Shown: positions 35,470 to 43,690 of the stretch, in pieces | Position numbering within the stretch: position 1 is the first letter of the stretch | Layout of the letters: every line of letters starts with the position of its first letter | Assembly: GCA_905160935.1 (NCBI GenBank) | Contig: CAJHZI010000424.1 | Span: forward strand, 825,001-889,000 | Source of the DNA: Enchytraeus crypticus | Lineage: Eukaryota > Annelida > Clitellata > Enchytraeida > Enchytraeidae | DNA: 64,000 bases | Reading direction: 5' to 3' | The notes under the pieces: model-generated | Databases searched by the model: none | The model's input: only the letters and a program-made list of their open reading frames with translations | Told to the model about the DNA's origin: nothing | Position numbers and translations under genes: made by a program

Positions 35470-38400
35470 GTTATATCATGACTGTCGATTGAGCATGAAT
35501 TAATTGATAAAGTAAGACTGACTGATTGACGTAAGTTGATAAATTAATATGATAGTATGATAAGTTGACACCAATAGATCTTTTCGGTAATAGCTATAAA
35601 TGGAACATCGGGGACACCAAATGTAAACAGTGGACAAGAAATCGTAAACACTGCATAGAATACCAAAGAAATGTACTAGTTCCTCGTAAAATTTCTAATA
35701 CAAGCTTTCTTTAGAAATGTTATTTACTTTACAACCTACTATACGGATATTAATTTAGGAATAACTTAACACTTACAGTTTAACTCTGACACCCATTATA
35801 ACGATATGCATGCATTATAAAGAAGTTATAACATAGACCCATTACATTTACATGTAAATATATGTATCAGATGCCAACATAAACAAACCAGTGTTAACAT
35901 GCAACAAAATATGTTTTCAATTACTGAACTGACCTATTACACTAACACTAATAACACTAACTAATAACACTAATAAAGTAAGATGATCGATCTATTGGTT
36001 TTAATAGAAGATTTCTAGTAATTTTAGTACAATAAAGAACAGTAACTTCAACCCATTTACTCATGCTCTAGGTTGAAAACGATAGAACATTTTAGTAAAT
36101 GCATAGCTCTCCCTCTCTCTCTGTCTTGTCTTTTTTAATTCTTGCTCTCCATATTACACTGCCATTTAGCAGTTTACATTTACACGTGCTTAAACAGCAT
36201 GCTTAAACTTTATCATGTTGTTACACATGATAAAGTTTATAGATCACTAGATCTTGATCAATAGAGATCAATACAGCACTCAGTCAGGATCTATAACAAT
36301 CTATTGACTGATAAATAGATTACAATACAGGAGTTAATAGATGACAACACTTATGAAGTCTAAACTGGAGGTTCAATATTGGGAACCTTAATTTCAAAAA
36401 TAATTTTCTATAGTCTTCCTCAGAAATAGATTGGTTCAGCACTTTTGGACCATAAACATCTTTTGGAGGATGAAAAGTCGAAAGTTCAGATATGGAAAAC
36501 TTAGAATCTTGATCAAAGAATCTGATATTTAATAAATTTATATTAACTGTAATCAATTTAGATTAATTGTAATTACTTTCCACTTCTACGGTTCAATTCC
36601 TTTTCAATTATTCAGTTCGCTTATCACTGACAGTAGCTATATACTGGAACCGGACATTAAATTCTTTTTGATTGATTGATTGAAATGTATTGTTGCTATA
36701 TAATGGAAATCATTTAAAATGAATAACTAATGTGCAACAGCATTATGCTCAGATCAGACGAGAGAAAGACCAATAACATTGGCAGACCTTTTTGTTCAGC
36801 TTCAGCCATGTTATGTAGCCCTTGCTATCAGTGTACTGCAGACCAAAATACCAAATCTCTCGCAGACCAATGGTCTTCACCACCTGCCAAATAACAAAAT
36901 ATACTGTAATGCAATACAATCAATTATTAAAGCAATACAATCAAATACAAAACAATTCAACAGGATAATAATAATAATAATAATAATAACACACATTATT
37001 GTGAAATGATCAACTATGTTGATATCTATCACTTTTAATACCACATGTTATATCCATTAGGCAATATAGTCCATTTTCCGTATAGCCAATCCAATGAATG
37101 TCCGAGATTTTACTCTCAGATCAGCGCAGTTGGGATTCGAACCCACGAGGGTTCAATTCACCTCAGGGTCTGTCATTTGAAACTTCACAGACCCTGAGAT
37201 GAATTGAACCCCCGTGGGTTCGAATAGTATATATATAATATATTATTCTAACATAATATAATAACATAATATAATAACATAATATAATAACATAATATAA
37301 TAACATAATATAATAACATAATATAACATGATATAATAACATGATATAATAACATGGTATAATAACATGATATAATAACATGATATAATAACATAACACA
37401 ATAATAGGCTAATCTAATATGCTACAATTATCTCGATTAAAATATAAGGTTATATGTTAGCAAAGAGGCTTATGATGATTTATTAAGTGAAGTAGCCCTA
37501 TTTAATCACTTCTTTGCAATGAATGGTATCGCATTGAACAGTAATTTTTTTGCTTTTACAATTCTGAAAGATTTTTGCTGTACGTCAGATATCATTGAAA
37601 TAAATGAACATATAATATTACAATAAAATATAATACAAATCAACACAATAGTGTTAAGACTAAACATAATATCATTATAATGCTAACTACACCTGCTCTA
37701 TAACACGCATTATAGTGAAATAATCAACTATGTTGATATCTATTACTTTAATACCACATGCTTAAACCGTTAGGCAATATAGTCCATATTCCGTGTAACT
37801 AGTCCAGTGAATGTCCGAGATTTTACTCTCAGATCTGCGCGGCTGGGATTCGAATCCGTGAGAGTTCAATTCACCATATGGTCTGTCATTTAAAACTTTG
37901 TGATATTACCCCTACGCTATTGAGACATTCTGATATTCAAAACATTCTGATATCATAACATAACATCAGTATGAAAGACTGAGTAAGAGAGAGGGAGAGA
38001 GAGAGAGAGACAGAGGATGAGAGGGATACCTGATCAAAGAGCTGTTTGCCCGTTGTGTTAACCTGAAGAGCAAACTCCAGCTCCGCATCCATAGTCGTAA
38101 CACGTACATTGACCTAAAGCAATAACAACCAGAATGCTCTCATTCTCCACTACAACAGCAAGTTCAATAGAATCAAAATATGCCATCATAAAAATCCCCA
38201 GTCGTAACGTATGCGCAGCTCTACAGGATTGACTTCAATATACATTGGTTACAATATTACTGACGAAATTACTACAGAATGAAGAAGATATCAGGTAAAT
38301 TATATAAGTTGGTTTTCAATAATGAATTAGAAGTTTTCTAAAGCAGATGGCATGGTGCTCCCTATAATAGAGTAAAAAAGCTTTTAAAAACATCGATAAA

Positions 38401-39292
38401 GAATAAAGGTAAAAGAAACAGACTCAGTTTGGAACATAAACCCTTCCCTGACAAAATCAAATGATAAATATGTTAGCATTTATAGCTATACAGGACTTTG
38501 AGCTACAAGACTCCCTCGTATTAAATACAGAAATCTAAAAGTATGAACAAATACAGAAAAGTTGGACAGAATTTCTGTTAATTTGTGAATATATAAACAG
38601 AAAACACTTTAAGAAAGTGACTGTTGTGATAGGAGAAAATGGGGAAAAAGTATCAAAAGGCCCCAGTCTCAAATAGGAGATTGGCTGGTGATGTGGTGTA
38701 GGACAGAGATGATTTGAGACAGCCTATTCGTATCCTGACCCGGTTTAAAATGGGATTCAACGGAGGATGATGATGATGGTAATGATAGGAGAAAATGGGC
38801 TGTCTTGACTATCGTGTATTAGAAGAGCTGTTAATTGGTTCCTTCCATTTTAGTAGTATTGTTAAGTAAATTTGCATCTTTTCATTTATTTAGATTTTAC
38901 AGGCAACTTGTTTACTTTATTCTGAAGGTATTCTACAATTGTTTAGTTTAATTATTAAGAGTTTTACAATTGTTTAGTTTAATATGTAATCTACATATTT
39001 TACAAGTAGTTTTGTTAAAAGAGTAAACGTTAGATTGAAAATTTTTTAGATTTCAAAAATTTAAAGTTTCAATTATTGCTTTTTTGGTTTTTATTTACCC
39101 ACTCAAAATGTATGAGAATTACAAAAATAACTACAGATATACACAGTGAATTGATTAAATAAAAATAAATTGTGCAAATCAAAATTATTAATGCAAACTG
39201 TTACAATAATTTGCGTTAATTATATTTTCATACTACAGATAACAATTGACAATTGAAATTTGCACAATCATTGATATTACCTGTTTAGGCAT
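21785..39292 (-). CDS. Ezrin/radixin/moesin (ERM) family protein, 15 coding exons
   Basis: Complement join of 39281-39292, 38030-38113, 36788-36883, 34338-34394, 33882-33929, 32592-32761, 32030-32113, 30356-30502, 29363-29459, 28050-28213, 25967-26076, 25068-25228, 23639-23915, 22900-23000, 21785-21949; every phase matches and gives 590 codons (human ERMs 577-586). An N-terminal FERM domain (about 2-297; [38 protein letters not shown]) is followed by an alpha-helical Glu/Arg/Gln-rich region (about 300-460), a PPP linker with a Ser/His-rich insert (about 463-488), and the actin-binding C-ERMAD ending [19 protein letters not shown] and FESM. The regulatory threonine is T571 (KYKT). ERM proteins link plasma membrane proteins and PIP2 to cortical F-actin; phosphorylation of that Thr opens the FERM/C-ERMAD clasp. 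As the apparent single ERM here, it cannot be assigned to ezrin, radixin or moesin. Confidence 0.96.
21953..22060. repeat. (CAAT/CAGT)n microsatellite
   Basis: Runs of caat and cagt right upstream of the exon 15 acceptor, within ERM intron 14. Confidence 0.85.
22171..22312 (+). mobile_element. tRNA-derived SINE, family 1 (copy 1)
   Basis: Box A-like tggcgatgtcggtaagat, box B ggggttcaaatcct, then cgtcactgacgtcactttcg and tail gaaactgacgttaacattag. Confidence 0.8.
22750..22835 (+). mobile_element. RTE-derived 3' tail with (GAT)n
   Basis: ctgaccctggttaaactcgg atttaaggg and GAT/GAC repeats. Confidence 0.65.
22900..23000 (-). CDS. ERM exon 14 (codons 503-536)
   Basis: [20 protein letters not shown]... 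[10 protein letters not shown], start of the C-ERMAD. Acceptor ttgcacag, donor AAG|gtaaca, phase 0. Confidence 0.92.
23001..23165 (-). repeat. 27-bp tandem repeat and decayed copy of ERM exon 14 head
   Basis: Three units of gtgagtcatgtagcaacaac aac, then tctgggcaccacctggttcg at about 23111-23130, a degraded copy of exon 14 (tctgggcaccacctcgttct) with its acceptor side (ctgcgcagcacc). Confidence 0.7.
23471..23602 (+). mobile_element. tRNA-derived SINE, family 1 (copy 2)
   Basis: agtggcgaagtctgtaagat, gcgggttcaaatcc, tail gaggaaactgacgttaacat, then (TTGA)n. Confidence 0.8.
23639..23915 (-). CDS. ERM exon 13 (codons 411-502 plus 1 nt)
   Basis: Helical [15 protein letters not shown]..., then ARPPPVV, a Ser/His-rich stretch ([14 protein letters not shown]) and an acidic EDNDYDDD. 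Acceptor atgtag, donor CATA|gtacgt, phase 1; the donor was chosen by phase and consensus. Confidence 0.9.
24015..24225 (+). mobile_element. SINE-type repeat with RTE-derived tail
   Basis: gggcattcagttggtgagcg cctagg to cccgtccctggttaaactgg, then (GAT)n. In ERM intron 12. Confidence 0.7.
24783..25020 (-). mobile_element. tRNA-like SINE, family 2 (copy 1)
   Basis: Inverted: box A-like agcgtaggggtaacgt at about 25000-25015, box B gtgggttcaaatcccagc at about 24931-24950, then a body to atgatcaatatgtcgatatc at 24810. Confidence 0.7.
25068..25228 (-). CDS. ERM exon 12 (codons 357-410)
   Basis: [20 protein letters not shown]... MEKEERERK, coiled helix. Acceptor ttgtgtag, donor AAG|gtaagc, phase 0. 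Two decayed copies of the acceptor and head lie upstream. Confidence 0.92.
25229..25330 (-). repeat. Copy of the ERM exon 12 acceptor and head, with (CAT)n
   Basis: Inverted: atgtagaactggagaggagt cagggaatgg then gtagcctggaggagaagatg, followed by (ATG)n. Near-perfect copy of the exon 12 start (25180-25240). Confidence 0.85.
25378..25504 (-). mobile_element. tRNA-derived SINE, family 1 (copy 3)
   Basis: Inverted: ggctggagccagtggctaag, gcggggttcaaatcctggg, tail gaggaaactgacgttaacct. Confidence 0.8.
25590..25650 (-). repeat. Older decayed copy of the ERM exon 12 head
   Basis: Inverted: gttgaactggtaatagccaa ggaatgggttgtagtttgga, alignable with the exon 12 acceptor and head with many substitutions. 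Confidence 0.6.
25967..26076 (-). CDS. ERM exon 11 (codons 320-356 plus 1 nt)
   Basis: [20 protein letters not shown]..., start of the helical region. Acceptor gatattatcag, donor ATCTG|gtaagt, phase 1. Its acceptor and head are duplicated upstream near 26170-26195. Confidence 0.92.
26077..26200 (-). repeat. 24-bp tandem repeat and copy of ERM exon 11 head
   Basis: About four units of gataacatcagtacaacatc atgt, bounded by a second tttatcagcagctgcctgat (26177-26196) identical to the inverted exon 11 start. Confidence 0.8.
26240..27000 (-). mobile_element. L2/CR1-like LINE 3' fragment
   Basis: Encodes [20 protein letters not shown] and [18 protein letters not shown], then degenerate sequence with [11 protein letters not shown] and a 3' UTR like the 56.4 kb copy (ttggactgatttcccggatt ttgg). 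Internal repeats of [14 protein letters not shown]. Confidence 0.8.
27053..27121. repeat. (TA)n microsatellite
   Basis: About 68 bp of TA at the 5' edge of the LINE fragment. Confidence 0.9.
27140..27540 (-). mobile_element. LINE 3' end carrying the SINE-shared tail
   Basis: Encodes [25 protein letters not shown] and stop at about 27337; its 3' UTR ends gacgtccctgacattgcctt atggtgaggaaccggaagtt and (ATTG)n, the tail seen on the SINEs here. Confidence 0.75.
27550..27690 (+). mobile_element. SINE head fragment
   Basis: ccgcgttgtgtccgagactg, cttgtcgtaagagacgact, then ggggaaggctacggaaaccc. Confidence 0.5.
27850..28042 (+). mobile_element. 3' end of LINE family with (GA)n tail (copy 2)
   Basis: Contains gagattaggtatgttagacg, gaagacagagaagagtggag and aggcagtgcactaagagaga. 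The tail stops next to the ERM exon 10 donor. Confidence 0.8.
28050..28213 (-). CDS. ERM exon 10 (codons 266-319 plus 2 nt)
   Basis: [20 protein letters not shown]... [18 protein letters not shown], end of the FERM domain. Acceptor gctgcag, donor GAGAG|gttaga, phase 2. A LINE (GA)n tail on the other strand ends within a few bases of the donor. Confidence 0.95.
28315..28370 (-). mobile_element. SINE/LINE tail fragment
   Basis: Inverted cacgtccctgacatctcctt and ttgaggaaacggtcattaaa. Confidence 0.55.
28860..29000 (-). mobile_element. SINE head fragment
   Basis: Inverted cccgtgttgtatctggacga, gcacgtgtctcatcag, gactgaggaaggcaacggga. Confidence 0.5.
29363..29459 (-). CDS. ERM exon 9 (codons 233-265)
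   Basis: [20 protein letters not shown]... IDKKSP, F3 (PH-like) lobe. Acceptor ttaacag, donor CCG|gtttgt, phase 0. Confidence 0.95.
29660..29795 (+). mobile_element. 3' end of LINE family with (GA)n tail (copy 3)
   Basis: ggttagatgagtttaagatc, ccatggacctgccagtaggc agtgcactaagagagag. Confidence 0.75.
30356..30502 (-). CDS. ERM exon 8 (codons 184-232 plus 2 nt)
   Basis: [20 protein letters not shown]... [17 protein letters not shown], joining F2 to F3. Donor ACAA|gtttgt, phase 2. Confidence 0.95.
30795..31440 (-). mobile_element. RTE-type LINE, C-terminal part, full 3' end
   Basis: Inverted reading gives pieces FRYLG-like ([12 protein letters not shown] region, degraded), [41 protein letters not shown] and [20 protein letters not shown], typical of RTE-clade LINEs. 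Ends gtattcgtatcctatcctag ttaaact and (GAT)n. Many stops. Confidence 0.8.
31645..31960. repeat. (CT)n microsatellites in a tandem block
   Basis: Four (CT)n runs separated by copies of caatattaaataaaacattt aatcaataagcag, a tandem unit of roughly 100 bp. Lies before ERM exon 7 on its 3' side. Confidence 0.8.
32030..32113 (-). CDS. ERM exon 7 (codons 156-183 plus 2 nt)
   Basis: [20 protein letters not shown]..., F2 lobe. Acceptor ttgttgtag, donor ATGAA|gtaaga, phase 2. Confidence 0.94.
32114..32240. repeat. 67-bp tandem duplication upstream of ERM exon 7
   Basis: Two copies of acaacaacacgggactggca tttaaatct...cattcattgcagat next to the exon 7 acceptor; they do not include exon sequence. Confidence 0.75.
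32592..32761 (-). CDS. ERM exon 6 (codons 100-155 plus 2 nt)
   Basis: [20 protein letters not shown]... LPQR, FERM F2 lobe. Acceptor attgtag, donor CAGAG|gtgagc, phase 2. Two extra copies of its head lie upstream in the intron, between (AATAC)n repeats. Confidence 0.94.
32762..33070 (-). repeat. Two extra copies of ERM exon 6 head with (AATAC)n
   Basis: gtatagcctccttgacttgt aggtagaacatatgctac and a second copy ending aacatgcgctgtgtg repeat the first about 55 bp of exon 6 plus acceptor (in inverse), separated by (AATAC)n. Confidence 0.88.
33882..33929 (-). CDS. ERM exon 5 (codons 84-99)
   Basis: [16 protein letters not shown], a 48-bp exon. Acceptor ctgtgtag, donor CAG|gtttgt, phase 0. Aligns with FYPEDVSEELIQDITQ of human ERMs. 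Confidence 0.94.
34338..34394 (-). CDS. ERM exon 4 (codons 65-83)
   Basis: [19 protein letters not shown]; only 57 bp. Acceptor cttatag, donor AAG|gtagcg, phase 0. Found by conserved VKKExPLQFKFR. Confidence 0.94.
34655..34750 (+). mobile_element. SINE/LINE tail fragment with (TTA)n
   Basis: gggattacatccctgacata, ggaagaggaaaagaacgtta accc and (ATT)n. Confidence 0.55.
35285..35475 (+). mobile_element. L2/CR1-like LINE 3' UTR
   Basis: tttggactgattatctggat, ttgctcgccggcttgatttt, tagcactctaattgttgtta and (TTA)n match the 3' UTR at 56.43-56.57 kb. Confidence 0.8.
36320..36556 (-). CDS. Uncharacterised ORF in ERM intron 3, possible nested exon or pseudogene
   Basis: Open for 78 codons with protein-like composition ([20 protein letters not shown], then [19 protein letters not shown]). 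I do not recognise a family. No convincing splice sites. It may be chance or part of an old insertion. Confidence 0.2.
   Translation of the reverse strand: MITVNINLLNIRFFDQDSKFSISELSTFHPPKDVYGPKVLNQSISEEDYRKLFLKLRFPILNLQFRLHKCCHLLTPVL
36788..36883 (-). CDS. ERM exon 3 (codons 33-64)
   Basis: [19 protein letters not shown]... WLKLNKK, F1 lobe. Acceptor tttggcag, donor AAG|gtctgc, phase 0. Confidence 0.95.
36960..37230 (-). mobile_element. tRNA-like SINE, family 2 (copy 2), with foldback end
   Basis: (ATA)n tail at 36966-36989, body, box B gtgggttcgaatcccaac at about 37131-37150, then an inverted copy of the same segment at 37187-37226. Confidence 0.75.
37240..37400. repeat. 13-bp AT-rich tandem repeat
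   Basis: About 12 units of aacataatataat, changing to aacatgatataat at the right. Confidence 0.9.
37700..37931 (-). mobile_element. tRNA-like SINE, family 2 (copy 3)
   Basis: cacgcattatagtgaaataa to ccctacgctattgagacatt, with gctgggattcgaatccgtga as inverted box B. Confidence 0.72.
38030..38113 (-). CDS. ERM exon 2 (codons 5-32)
   Basis: [20 protein letters not shown]..., FERM F1 lobe. Acceptor gctttag, donor CAG|gtatcc, phase 0 at both ends. Confidence 0.95.
38645..38790 (+). mobile_element. RTE-derived 3' tail with (GAT)n
   Basis: gattggctggtgatgtggtg, cctgacccggtttaaaatgg gattcaacgg and (GAT)n. Confidence 0.65.
39281..39292 (-). CDS. ERM exon 1 coding part (codons 1-4)
   Basis: ATG CCT AAA CAG before donor gtaata. 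MPK is the invariant ERM N-terminus, and the split after codon 4 is the usual short first coding exon. A lies at -3. The 5' UTR extends upstream to an unknown point. Confidence 0.9.
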
Positions 39293-40864
39293 CCTGGATG
39301 ATTTGAAATCAATCAATTAGCTAAACGAAGATCTCATCAATACTTCACGGACCACTAGATATCAGTTTACTTCACAGCCGATCCACTGTATTCAGGTATT
39401 TCTAATATCACGCAAGTCTAGGCTAGCGTTAAAATTGCAAAAACTTATATTTAGTTAAACTATTTGGTAACCTACAAGAAATACATCAAATTAATGTCAA
39501 CTGAACAGCATGAAATGAAAATAAACTGAATGAAAATGAATTTAAAATTTTTTACATGAACTAACTTAATTGAATTGAATGTTTCTTGTTTGCAAAAAAT
39601 GTAGAGGTTGATGCAACCCAGTGTAAAATGCGAAAAAAATACAACAGCAATTGAATTGAAGAATAAATTAAGTATGGCAGATCAAGAAGGATGCAAATTT
39701 TTAAATCTGTCATTGGAATATATAACACCTATGACCTTAGTGGAACTTCTCATTACAGTAATCTATACGGTCATCAGCAGGTCTGCCATAAAACACACCA
39801 TTTTCAGGTGTAAATTTGCTAAAACTGATTAAGCATGGTAATGTAAAGTAGGTCAAAAGATGGAGGGATAAATTTCATGAAATAAGGCTGTAAATGCGTC
39901 TTTGAAGATTTTGAAAAACTGAATAGAGTCGTTAAATTAAGAATTTCACATGAAACGAAGTGATTTGACAGTACTTATAAGTTGCTTGACAATACTTCCA
40001 ATCCTGCTCCAATTTACCAGCAGAATTTTATCCATATAATCGGCTCAGAGTAGTTGGCAGGGGCAAATACGGTTAGAAGTTTTGCCTAAGACGGTTTATA
40101 AATAGTTATTTCCTACAAATCTCTTTAGTGTTTGGTTCGATTCTATTGCAGAGAAATTATGCTAGTTCAAGACAAAGCGACATATTTGACGGACAGAATT
40201 AGTATAGTTGCTAAATTAGACAGTTAGGAAGAAAAGTACTGCATGACCCACCCACACGAATTCTTCCCAATACAAATATGTCTGACACACCGCACACTAA
40301 TCACGGACCTACGGGATAACACTTGCACAGGTAAGCAAAGCTCACCTTGACTAATTTATTCTTTTAATGTTGTATCAAAACGAATAAAAATTAATTATAG
40401 AAAAGAAGAACCTTTCAATGCACCCTTTAATTAGAGGCATAAAAGTGACCCCAGAGCACTAATACAGTAATTGCTTTCATAATTGATATTGCCGAGTAAA
40501 AATGTGAGCACTTTTATTAGAGAGTATACTTTTTTCCATATGACTCTAGTCACTCAAAGTTAGATAGTTTTGAGTCGGCAACATAACATCTCCAAATTTA
40601 AAATTGAAGCTTCTAAGCTGCGTTATTTGTTCACCAGTATATGCTAATCCAGTTCCCGAGATAAGTTATTAGAAAATGTATTCACAATGCGAATAACGCA
40701 AAAATTGAAACCCAGTTCCGATTAGTAATAATTTCATACCTCACCATAGAAAAATTGCAAAGGAAAAATTTAATATTGCTGAAACGTCTCATTGTTGGTC
40801 AACTGGAATTAAATTAATTAACTAAAGATGTAATATACTAATTCAAATTTGAGCTCAATGAACT
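39293..40864. other. Divergent intergenic region, ERM side
   Basis: Would contain the ERM 5' UTR and promoter. AT-rich; no element identified. The small ORF at 39608-39832 looks random. Confidence 0.4.
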
Positions 40865-41160
40865 ATACGGCGGGATTAGCGCACTTGGTTTAGTTGCGCG
40901 TCAATTATCGAAGTAAAACTGCTTCGACCTTGGTTAGTACTTTGTGGGTGACCGCCTTGGAAGACCGAGTGTTGATGAAAGTTTAGCAAGGAAAAAATCC
41001 CAGGGTGATGGAAGGTTATTCTTAAATCCGCGCCGGTTGCAATTGATGCGCCGTCAAAAGGCAACGATTACTAGTAACCATGTAGAGGAAGGAGGAAATG
41101 GGTCTTAAAACAAGCATCTATGCTTCCTGACCCAGCATGCCGTTATGTTATGTTATGGGC
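40865..41160 (+). mobile_element. 5S-rRNA-derived SINE (SINE3 type) with CR1 tail
   Basis: The head retains 5S internal promoter blocks: tcgaagtaaaactgcttcga at 40908-40927 (box A region) and ttggttagtactttgtgggt gaccgcc at 40930-40955 (box C). The body is unrelated; the tail aagcatctatgcttcctgac with (TTATG)n at 41112-41158 equals the 3' end of the local CR1-like LINEs. Confidence 0.85.
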
Positions 41161-41374
41161 AAATAACAAGAAAAGAACAAAATTCATAGAACGTAAACAT
41201 CAACATTTAATCAGCTGATGTTAAATAGTAAAATTTACAACATGTTAAACATTCGAATTATACTGTGGCTAAAAATTTAATACAATTTTTTCTATAATAT
41301 TTCCTGAAGCAGGGCATATGTAATCATACCAGAATTTCTCAGAATTTACCAGAACTGCTGCCATCTTTCTTTAT

Positions 41375-41770
41375 TCCATTTCTTCTTCTCATTTAGGTAG
41401 CAGGAAAAAAGGAAAGAAAGCCAAGGGCTTATTTCAATCCCCAATCATACATGATTACATCATTCAGCTTGTTTTTAAATTTATTGATGGACACCGCATT
41501 AACAACCTCCTCACTCAAAGAGTTTCACCTAGCAATCCGACTATGAGAAAAATAAAACTTTCCTATGTCAGTTCTTACTCTAGCCTTAAACAACTCATAC
41601 CTATGACCTCTTAAACTAAAAGTGGAAGATTTCAAAAAATCATTTATTTACCTATTATTTACCACCAGATTTTTTTATTTACCCATCTCCATTTCATGAA
41701 TGAACACAATCTCATTTTACATTTACATCTATTAATGATATACCGACCTGTTGACCGAGGTTAGTTTTTT
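41375..41770 (-). mobile_element. CR1-like LINE C-terminal fragment
   Basis: Inverted frame reads SLRGHRYELFKARVRTDIGK, then SLSEEVVNAVSINKFKNKLN and stop near 41430. Upstream is broken. Confidence 0.75.
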
Positions 41771-42382
41771 ATTATTTCAATTAAGGTACTTTAACTTATG
41801 CGTTGCATACACACATTACAAAAAGCACTCGCACACGCTGGCACATACACATGTACACGTACATACACACACGCTTGTGCGCACGCACTGGTAAACAGTA
41901 GGCCTATAGCAGCAATAACTACAGCTAAAAATCAAAATGTCAACAGAAAAAAACATATTACTATTTTTCAGTTTGATGTAAATTATGTAGATCTAAATAT
42001 GCTAATGAAGCAAAGCATTAATAATAGTCCAGCTTTCAGCAGAATTTTTGTTATGCTAATAAATCATTTGTATATAAAGCCATTAAATATCATTTTAACA
42101 TGACTTATTTTTCCACTGAATCTTCAGAAAAAGTTGACCATTTTTTATATATAAAAATAAATGGACTAGTGTTACAAGTCTTCTCTACTTCCTGAACCAG
42201 TATAGTTACGTTAAGTTAATATAATAGAGCACTTGCAATTTGCATTAAAATATATAAATTACCATTTTAACATCATTCAATGAGCTTTAATGAAATTTGT
42301 TTTTCAAGACAATTTCTAAAGCTCTGGATGTCCCGGGTATCATTTGTAGGTAAGGATAAATCTCAAATTATTTAAAGAAGCA
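41771..42382. other. Upstream region of BLOC1S3
   Basis: A CA-rich stretch at 41808-41890. No promoter motif singled out. Confidence 0.35.
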
Positions 42383-42548
42383 ATGATGGCAGGATCAGGC
42401 GGCCATTTTATCGCTGGAGAGGCTCCCGAGTCAGATGATGAGGAGGTGGAAGTGAGACCCAGCATTGTGATGGGTGAAGCGGAAGAATCAGATGTGGAAG
42501 ATGACCTGGAAGCAACGCCTCCAGGACAATACGGTGCCGCTGGTTCTA
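42383..42548 (+). CDS. BLOC1S3: BLOC1S3 exon 1 (codons 1-55 plus 1 nt)
   Basis: Two consecutive ATGs (42383 and 42386). Acidic N-terminus with two GEAxESD repeats. Donor TCTA|gtcagt, phase 1; alternatives at gttcta or gtgccg keep the same phase. Confidence 0.82.
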
Positions 42549-43635
42549 GTCAGTATGATTGTGATTATTATGATTTACATTTATATATTAATATATTTCA
42601 TTGATAGAGGCTTGCAATGATTAGGTTGTCTTTAATACTTGTTTGGTGGGTATAAATTAGGCTATTTTGCCATTATTGTAAGGTTAACACTTAAAACTTC
42701 CAAAATAATTCCATTAGCTTTCTGGTCATTTTTATTAAATTGATTACAATTCAATGGATATCAAGAAATTGTTCAACAGGAGTTATCTAAAGAAGGAGGA
42801 ATATGGCGGGGAGTATGAGAAGACTATCGCATGTCACCACTTCTATATAATATTTATGCTGAGACAATGATGATGGGAGCAATGGATGATACAAATTTGA
42901 TGTAAACTCTTGAAAGATTTATGATTTGTCGATGATCAAGGCATAAATGATAACTGAAAAGTGGGTTTACAGAATACTATAGATGACCTGAACATTATCG
43001 AATTACAGTATGGAATGAAAATTAATATAGAGAAAACCAAAGTGATGACAGTGTGTAGAAAGGGAGGAAGGGTTAATAAATAAATAGATGATACGAAGTT
43101 TGAACAACTAAAGAGCTCCAAATATCTTTGGAACAGGATAATAAAAGATGGGAAATGTGACACAGAAATAAAATGTAGAATTCAACAAAGTAGGCCCTCG
43201 GTAAGAGGAAAAAACTATTTAGAAGAAGTTTGAAGAAATCAACAAAGTTGAAGATTGTAAAGACTTTCGACGACTCTACTTTGGGTTGTGAAACATGGAC
43301 GTTAATAGAGGAGGATATTCGGAAACTGGAAGCACTTGAATTTTGGCAACAAGAAGAATAGAAAAGATCAGAGAGATTGATGTAATTATGAAAGGAGAAG
43401 TGTTAATTAGAGTTGACAAAAGTAGACAAATATGGTGGAGTCATGTTCTGAGAGATATTGTCCGCTAAAGGAGGGAATTGAAAGAAGAATGGAGGGGAAG
43501 TAGGTTAGATCAAGACTGAAGACATAAACTTTGCTTTCACATAATAATTTATACTTATGTTAATATCCAGAGAAAAACAGTGGAAATATATTTATACGGA
43601 GGAGTTGTATGCCATGTACCTTCAATAGGCAGTAT

Positions 43636-43690
<55 letters not shown>

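Noticed and set aside
40895-40980. Functional 5S rRNA gene
   Set aside because: Only the internal promoter half is conserved, the first part diverges, and the unit continues into a LINE-type tail.
42936-43163. Antisense 75-codon ORF
   Set aside because: It overlaps a degenerate LINE RT frame read on the other strand.
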